Below, in pieces: positions 57,487 to 64,000 of a stretch of DNA of 64,000 bases; position 1 is the stretch's first letter, and each line of letters begins with the position of its first letter. Origin of the DNA: Bimastos eiseni (Eukaryota > Annelida > Clitellata > Crassiclitellata > Lumbricidae); the NCBI GenBank assembly GCA_959347315.1, contig OY365811.1:39166633-39230632 (forward strand). Reading direction: 5' to 3'. The notes beneath the pieces are model-generated. The model was not told the origin of the DNA. It worked only from the letters and a program-made list of their open reading frames with translations, and made no database searches. A program made the translations under genes and the position numbers.

Positions 57487-57839
57487 TAGGGTTGTACCGA
57501 ATAGGTGATTTACACTATTCGACGGAATACAAATAACTGGATCAACTATTTGGCTGAATGCTAATACAAAGTGTACAAAATAGGTTTATGGACAATTTAA
57601 AAAACGAATTTAACCAAACTTAGAAATGAGACGGCTGACACTGCGATACCTTGATCTAGGCAATAGAGAGTTATGCCAGTCCAGTCGATATAGAAGCCGC
57701 CTCTTGTGCAAAAAACAGATGCCACATGACTACTATTCATATTTGGTCCGGCAAATACTATTCGGTCAAAAACTGAATAGTAATTTAGCCAATATTCAGC
57801 TCCGAAGCGAATACGAAACGAATATTGGGTACAGCCCTA
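57487..57839. mobile_element. hAT-type MITE (353 bp)
   Basis: Left terminus TAGGGTTGTACCGAATA; right terminus, inverted, TAGGGCTGTACCCAATA. Flanks CTATTTAC (57479-57486) and CATTTAC (57840-57846) match except for one missing base. The interior holds repeated ATTCG/GAATA words. Confidence 0.75.
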
Positions 57840-58254
57840 CATTTACATGTCTGAAATCCTACATTTCCTATGCACGATTCTCTTTCTGGCTTCCAAAGCT
57901 CAGTTAGGCCTTGCTCCTAAACATTTCTCTATATTATGCTACCTCATTCAATGCACTCTGTGGATTCATTGGAACCTTTTGTCAATTGGAGAAGAACCTT
58001 TGTAGCCCAACGTCAGGCGGTTGCTGTTGTGGGCCCTTCTGCTTGAAATGAACTTCCCCTCCTCTGCAGGCAAAGCTAACATTAAGGGGTCTCCTCCTTG
58101 CCTACATGTTCCACAAAGGCATTTCTCTTCCATTGGGTTTCTGCACTGAATAGTCGATGCTGCAAGAGTGGTGCTTCATAAATGTGTAGCTATGATATGC
58201 TGCACCTATTCACATACAGTGGACTGGTATTCACATGAACGAAGATATGAGTTT

Positions 58255-58506
58255 TTTTAAAATGGGGGGCATAATTTCTAAAATATCATGCGAAGTTGCC
58301 CCCCACTTTTTTAATTTTGCCCCAGAAATTTGAAAAATGGAGGGCACAAATTATCTTAAGAAAAGTCATTTTAAAAAGCCATTGGGGAAGCATAAAAAAG
58401 AACCGATTTGGGGGGCACTGAGCACTAAAACAGGGGAGCTTTGCCTCCCCCAGATTTTGAAACTGGGGTTGCCGGTGCCCCTCTGCCCCCGCTTGTTACA
58501 CCCCTG
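58255..58506. mobile_element. Probable MITE, right end only
   Basis: G/C-run-rich sequence (GGGGGGCA, GCCCCCC) ending CGCTTGTTACACCCCTG, which inverted reads CAGGGGTGTAACAAGCG and resembles common hAT-derived termini. I found no matching left end or duplication. Confidence 0.45.
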
Positions 58507-58924
58507 GTTTGGTGTACTATCAGTTGAAGCCTTGCGCATTGCATACCAAAGGTCAAAACTATTATTAAGAAGCCAAATGAAGAATGTCAGCAATACACAG
58601 TAAAAACACAAACACTCACACATATGGCAAATGTACATCGTACAATCATTTGTACATTGTCAATATAACCATCCCTGGTTCAGCCTAAACATGACTGAGA
58701 ATTCATTTTTCTGAAAAAATTTCTTCCATTAAATAGATCTGTTCATCACAACTGCAGACCACTTCATCGAGTAGGGCAATTTGCTAGATTACTTCAAAAT
58801 CATTATTAATATTATTATTATACCATTTTAAAACATTAATACCAACTAAAATAAGCATTAATCTATGGTGCTCTGCAATTATGAAGGATTTCCTTGAGGC
58901 CACTTCAAAGCAGCCATCTAAAGG

Positions 58925-59010
58925 GCGGGCGCAGAGTAATAGATAAAACACTTGGACGCGGTACAGAGGAGCTGGGTTCGAAACCCGGCGACGATGTTGG
59001 TAAAATTAAA
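58925..59010 (+). mobile_element. tRNA-derived SINE fragment
   Basis: A perfect B box GGTTCGAAACC (58975-58985) within a good T-arm (GCTGGG..CCCGGC), preceded by a weak A-box-like GAGTAATAGATAA. The body resembles no tRNA gene, and no anticodon stem forms. Distinct from the SINE at 30722. Confidence 0.6.
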
Positions 59011-59129
59011 GTTACATGTCTAGCGTAATTGGCGCCTTCCATGGCTGCCAACTTCATTCGTTCATACTATGTTTGTAATCTTACTGTGTTGTTGTCAGTT
59101 TGAATAATACAAGAAAATTATTTTTATAA

Positions 59130-59242
59130 TCATTATTATTATTATCATCCAATTATTATCGATCATACATACAGGCTAATTAGTAGGTCCTTATTATCAT
59201 TATTATTATCATTATTATTATTATTATTGTTATTATTATTGA
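59130..59242. repeat. (TTA/TCA)n microsatellite
   Basis: ATTATT and ATTATC units with one non-repetitive break. Confidence 0.85.
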
Positions 59243-59244
59243 AC

Positions 59245-61440
59245 TCGTGATTGCAAGGCAATCACTTCACAACAATCGACTTCCCACTATAATAGACGAC
59301 CACAGTAAAAGGCTGAAATGACTCTTAGGATGACATCACAATGACTCAATTGTTACCAATCTATGACTCGAATCAAACTGGACGAATGGGACAACTCACC
59401 TCTCTAAATACTCACTTGTCATGCACTTACTTGACCTGAAAGAGAGAAGTGAAAGAGAAATGAAATGGGAAACAGCCAACAAGTAGCTTCAGGTGTATTG
59501 CTGTAAACTCTGATGTTTTCACTGTGCGCTGGAGTGTGCAATTATTATTAATTATTATTATTATAACAATTATTATTATTTGAATAGAATTCTGCTTTAA
59601 ACATGTGCAGGCTTAATGTACATGCATACAGATCTAAACATATTATGTGTTTGATATTTCAATGTTGTTTTAGTCATTTAACATGTTGAATATATGGTAT
59701 TTTTATACTTTTAATTGATGTTAACATTGTTGATGTCTTAATGCTATCCACAAGGTGTTAATATTGTAGAATAGGTCTCTTAACACTGTTCACATGTAGT
59801 ATCTTCATACTGTCCACAGACTGATCCTCTCGATACTCGCCTGATTATGGCTTGGTTTTTGTGTGCCATCTAATGACACCTTGTGCATTAGAAGAAGAAG
59901 CAGTCCTCTCCCTCGCCATCTCATCTTGCCACTGACAGTGTATAGTCAGTGTGTTCATTATAGCTGAGTTGGCTAGGGGGTGGAGGTGGAGCAAAAAATA
60001 GAACAAACTATGTGCCCTGACATGGATTTCAACACGCAAATGTTAACACAGTATCCGTCTAGCAGAAGTAATGTTCCACGATGTGGCGCAGAACGATAAC
60101 GTATGTTGACTACAGGTGGTTATAAAATGTTCATTCCACATGAACTCGTCCACATAGCTTGGGATCAGATTCATGGCTTAAAAAAAGCTTTGGCTTGCTA
60201 AGTATATGCCTCTGTGACAGGATTGAAGAAATTACGACTGCGGTTGACTGTTTGGTGTTGATAGTTCCCATGCATATTCGGGCATCCCGGTATCCATGTC
60301 CAGCTCAATCGTCCAAAGTTACCACTGAGCCAGATGCCACAAACCATCCCTTCTTCAAACATATGTGATGCTGATGATATGTTAAGTTACGTCGTATTCA
60401 CAAAGGCGCAATTAGCATAGCCTTTATCTAATATATCTTCTGCACCCAATAATTTAGGTTAGAGCGTTGACAGTTAGCGCATCGGCGCTGAACCAGTCTC
60501 AAGTTGCATAGAACTATAATAGGCCTATAATTTACAGTAACTCACACTGTTACCGAAGATCTTAGAGTCTTACACTACGACCACAGCTGTTACGGTGGAG
60601 TCCTTTGCTAAGATGAAACACTGTGAACTGATATTGTTAACTTTACTGTTTACTGCTACCGCAATTGATAAATAGTTGAAATCGTGTTACTTTTTACATG
60701 GACAATTTACAAGGCGTCTGAGACAACCCTAGACAATGGGTCAGTACCCGTGTAAACGTTGCTAGCTTCCTTCGAAGCAAAAATCAACTAAGCACTGCTT
60801 CGATTACTAAGTCAAGAACCCACCTGAATAAAAAAAATCGGCGATCTTTCACAGACGAATATTTATTTTACAAAGATAAAACGTTCATATCTATCACAAC
60901 TTAAAAACCAAAGACTATATATTGCAACAAAGAGCCCACGTTGCGCTACTGTGCGTGCTTGGACTAAAAGCAATAATAAATATTAATTAGTGCACCTTAC
61001 AATAATAATTTTATAATGAAATAAGTTAGACGTTTCTCTTAGTCTTAGTGAAACTTGAGGCCAGTACACAAGCATGAATCTATCATATTTCTCTATAGCG
61101 CGACGCCTAATTGCCAATAAAATGGTGGTTATTGGCTAGATCGATGTAGTATCCGTGAAATATTTAGTTTGTTAACGCATTTGTTAACTATGGCCATAGA
61201 TCTAAAATCAGAACTAATATCTAACGCAGCCTCTGCATTCTTGTCATCAGTGGGCTCCTCGCCACTGTTGCAGACCTTTGCAATGCAGACGTTGAGGCTT
61301 CTGAACAGCGTACTGTCACAGAAATCGTAACGCATCTTTAGCAGCCAATCGTAATCGTAAATTATAAAATCCACAATTATAGACTGCCACTTGCATGGGT
61401 ATGGATTAATTGGATAAATTAGGGCAGTGGCGTATAACTC
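59245..61440. other. No gene supported
   Basis: About 2.2 kb of AT-rich DNA. Short frames such as 59845-60039 and 61129-61374 (minus) have no recognised domain. A candidate donor for the KCTD 5'UTR lies near 59395. Confidence 0.35.
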
Positions 61441-61448
61441 CCAACTGG

Positions 61449-61484
<36 letters not shown>
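61449..61484. repeat. (TA)n microsatellite
   Basis: About 18 perfect TA units. Confidence 0.95.
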
Positions 61485-61486
<2 letters not shown>

Positions 61487-61611
61487 TCGCAAAATTTAAA
61501 AAACTAATTTATGTCCAAAACACACATTTGACCTCTAACTTTTGAAGTTCACAGAAGATCGTTCTCCAAATCTCTAGAAAACGTCTATAGCGTAAGTTGT
61601 AAACTAAGCGC

Positions 61612-61720
61612 AGGGCACCAGCTTATTCTCGAGCATGGCATCAAGTCAGTTTATAGGCCTACGGCCATGCGTCGACTTCAGTGAGATTTCAAATGGAGAT
61701 TCAAGGCCGGTTGATAAGTA
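61612..61720 (+). repeat. Interspersed repeat 'core A' (copy)
   Basis: GGGCACCAGCTTATTCTCGA followed by GAGATTTCAAATGGAGATTC and AAGGCC, in the order seen at 31256-31362. The part between the two words is diverged here. Confidence 0.55.
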
Positions 61721-62177
61721 GGCGGCCGCTTAAGGCCGTAGGCCTATAGTATTGAAGTTTAAAGCAGCTATGGTGGTGCTATGAAAAATCTTAAAAAATG
61801 CTAACATGATCGCGTGGGCCTTAGCAAGATTCAAGGAGTTCGTTTTACCGAGCGCCGCAAAAATATGTGATCGATCACTTAGGTGACTTAACCGAACGAC
61901 TAGCTCAAGATTTGTTAAGGCTTTATAGCCACTGCTTAGCTCTCAGTTTTGAGGTACATGTAGATAGTCGTTTTTATGTTTGCGGAGCCTAGATTGTGAT
62001 TGTGCTGGGCAAGATTCGTCACATGGGAAAGTCTCCGCAACGTGAATATTGAAGCCATCTAGCGAATGTTTTTGGACGCCATGCACTAGGACCACCTGGC
62101 GAACATCAGAAAAATGATAATGAACGCGCAACAATCTGCACCAAACTCATACAGCACCATTCGTAGGTCGTGCGCAA

Positions 62178-62225
62178 GGCTTCAGCTTATTCACGAGCAG
62201 AGTGGTTGTCCTTAGGCTAGTTTAG
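62178..62225 (+). repeat. Interspersed repeat 'core A' (short copy)
   Basis: CTTCAGCTTATTCACGAGCA followed by GTGGTTGTCC. Confidence 0.5.
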
Positions 62226-62284
62226 GGGAAGTCCAGGTCTGTCTGGGCTGTCCTCGGAATACGGGTGTTCAGTAGCTTAAATTA

Positions 62285-62362
62285 AATAGGATCAGCATGC
62301 TTAGCTGTCAACTGAAACGCAAACGGTTCAAATCCTCGTAAGAGCAGAAATTGTTCCTCAAG
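62285..62362 (+). mobile_element. tRNA-derived SINE fragment (related to 30722)
   Basis: GTCAACTGAAACGCAAAC and B box GGTTCAAATCC (62325-62335), then TCGTAAGAGCAGAAATTGTT. ACTGAAACGCA and the B box followed by TCGT are shared with the SINE at 30722-30840. Confidence 0.55.
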
Positions 62363-62394
62363 TTTCGACTCATCCTGCGCCACCCAGCGGGCAC

Positions 62395-62540
62395 CAGAGG
62401 CGTCAAATCCCCCCGAGTGATGGAGGCAAACCAAGGGTATGGAAGGCAAAATATCCCACCCCTAAGACTAAAAAATATCTCCCTATTTTAAATTGAAGGC
62501 GTTTGCCTCTACCCCTTCCCCCCCTACCTGGACGCTCCTA
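62395..62540. mobile_element. hAT-type MITE (146 bp)
   Basis: Left CAGAGGCGTC; right, inverted, TAGGAGCGTC. Flanking 8-mers GCGGGCAC (62387-62394) and GCGAGCAC (62541-62548) differ at one base. Confidence 0.65.
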
Positions 62541-62549
62541 GCGAGCACA

Positions 62550-63420
62550 GTACCGCATTGTAATCTTTCTCTGCCTCGAGCTCTCCTTCTTCTACACCAT
62601 GAATCGGCAGATCACGTACCTTTAGGCGCCGAGGCCGAGAAATGAAGTCGTAAATCTAAATTTTGTGGACCTTCTCAGCAGCCTCTCCACATTGTTTTAC
62701 CGTCTTATCTTAAAGCACCACATGACTGTAATCGTAATCGAAAACTCAACATTTATACAGTGCTCACAAAAGCCATGATTAATGTCATGATTATAACAAT
62801 TACCATTATTATAATTATTTATTTAAATTTATTTTATCCGAGGTGTAAGGGATGTATACCTCGGGTACCACATGAAAGTAAGGGCGTTGATGCGACCGTG
62901 CTGTTTGCGACTATAGAGGAGAAGCCATACAGGTGATAGGATTGAAGGAGGACTTAAGTCCAGTGGGCCTACTCTTAGTTGCTTAAATACATGGCGATAA
63001 TCGTATTCTTAATATTCAGAATTCAGATGACAAATTGCTATCAAAATCCTTACCATATCGTTATATATATTCTCTCTGCTACTTGCAAATTCCCCTTTAC
63101 AACTCGTTCCTGGATTTGAAGTCATCATCATCCGACTCTCTCGCTCACTCCATCGATCAATCGTTCACTCCACGTCTATCCAGAATGGAAGGACTGGAGG
63201 CGAATCCCAGACCTGCTGTCACTTGTCACTCCTCAACGGTGATAAATTAATCGAGGGCATCAAAGGCGCCGCTAATTCCACAGTCTGTCCTCGACCGATC
63301 AAAGAAGAGGCCGAGAGTCGGTCTCCGCTCCTGATCTCCAGCGCCAGGATGGACCAGGCTACGTCAGCGTCTGAGTTTGCATCCGATTTGCAACGTTCAA
63401 CAGCCGATGAGAGATGCCAA
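62550..63420. other. No gene supported
   Basis: AT-rich to mixed sequence. A GACTTAAGTCC word near 62950 resembles repeat words at 20144 and 25350. Frames at 63035-63444 have no recognised domain. Confidence 0.35.
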
Positions 63421-63565
63421 GGAGGAGAGAGGGGAGAACCCTAGGAGCAGGAGAACCGAGAAGGAGGAGGAGGAGAAGAGGAAGAGGATAAGAAGGAGGA
63501 GGGAGGGAGGAGGAAGTGGGAGAGGCTGGGAGGTGGAAGAGGGCGAAGACATGGGAGCGGAAAAG
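63421..63565. repeat. Polypurine tract (GGA/GAA)n
   Basis: About 140 bases almost entirely A/G. The frames crossing it on both strands are compositional. Confidence 0.85.
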
Positions 63566-63715
63566 ATGCATCCGAAGGATTGGTACTTGTGAGGACGGTG
63601 GATTTCGGGTATAATTATACAAGGGTCCGCTTGTGTTGTGGACATAAAGGTCACTGACCCTGAATGGAAGATGAGAAGGATTTGTTGCCACATTCTCAGT
63701 ATGTCTGTCTCAGAG

Positions 63716-63717
63716 CG

Positions 63718-63768
<51 letters not shown>

Positions 63769-63805
63769 TAGATAGATGGATGGAGAGAGAGAGAGAGACA
63801 GATAG
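63716..63805. repeat. (GACA)n(GATA)n(GA)n microsatellite
   Basis: Clean tetranucleotide array ending in GAGAGAGA. Confidence 0.95.
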
Positions 63806-64000
63806 TTTTTTGTAGGTCCATCTTAATTGTATGTTTGTATGGTACTCAAAGCACCGTTCTAATCATAGCTACGTAATGGTGCCATTTATTATCATCGCTA
63901 AATCATTTATCTTGGGGTTCTTGCAGCTGATACCCTACATGGCGGGGCAACCATTCAACCTAGACACTTTGATGACAGATGATCGCCCGATTAATTATGA

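Noticed and set aside
58925..59000. Functional tRNA gene
   Set aside because: The B box and T-arm are good, but no proper anticodon or acceptor stem forms; it fits a SINE head better.

Overview
This is nuclear DNA from an animal, most likely a marine invertebrate with a large, repeat-rich genome (echinoderm, hemichordate and lophotrochozoan lineages all fit; the window cannot decide). The evidence is GT-AG introns, a nuclear gene for a mitochondrial ribosomal protein, a KCTD-family gene, a restriction-like-endonuclease retrotransposon, tRNA-derived SINEs and many hAT-type elements. Only three convincing host genes occur in 64 kb. Most of the long open frames in low-complexity DNA are artefacts of microsatellites.

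Layout. 1-10 kb: almost gene-free; CT/GA tracts, TGTC/ACAG and GGAT microsatellites, a palindromic element with a perfect 16-bp hairpin (3813-3848) and the decayed 3' part of a Jockey/CR1-like LINE (5786-6894). 10.4-17.9 kb: a 1.36-kb hAT element with an exact 8-bp target duplication (10404-11760), a possible isolated exon (11911-12021), then a 5.8-kb foldback-like element (12080-17858) with long low-complexity inverted arms and 6-bp target duplications. An intact 983-codon retrotransposon ORF sits in its centre, inside an (AAT)n tract. 18-37 kb: microsatellites, minisatellites (16-bp, 30-bp, 36-bp and about 195-bp units), SINE fragments, a TATA box plus possible first exon (27384-27494), and a CpG-rich repeat block framed by (AAT)n (33716-35970).

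37.3-42.2 kb: a four-exon plus-strand gene for a small type I membrane protein. It has a signal peptide, one cysteine-rich domain spaced like the BCMA/TACI type of TNF receptor, a (Thr-Lys-Glu)8 stalk, a transmembrane helix and a short tail. 46.1-49.2 kb: MRPS25 (mS25 of the mitochondrial small ribosomal subunit), four exons, plus strand. 54.5-55.2 kb: a single-exon KCTD (BTB/POZ) coding region on the minus strand, with a 5'UTR intron suggested upstream. Seven elements in the window, several of them inside introns of these genes, show hAT-type termini with exact or near-exact 8-bp target duplications.

The three host genes show no operon-like or pathway link. The rest of the window records repeated transposon activity: hAT elements and their short derivatives, a foldback-like element, tRNA SINEs and microsatellite-associated insertions, some nested in each other.
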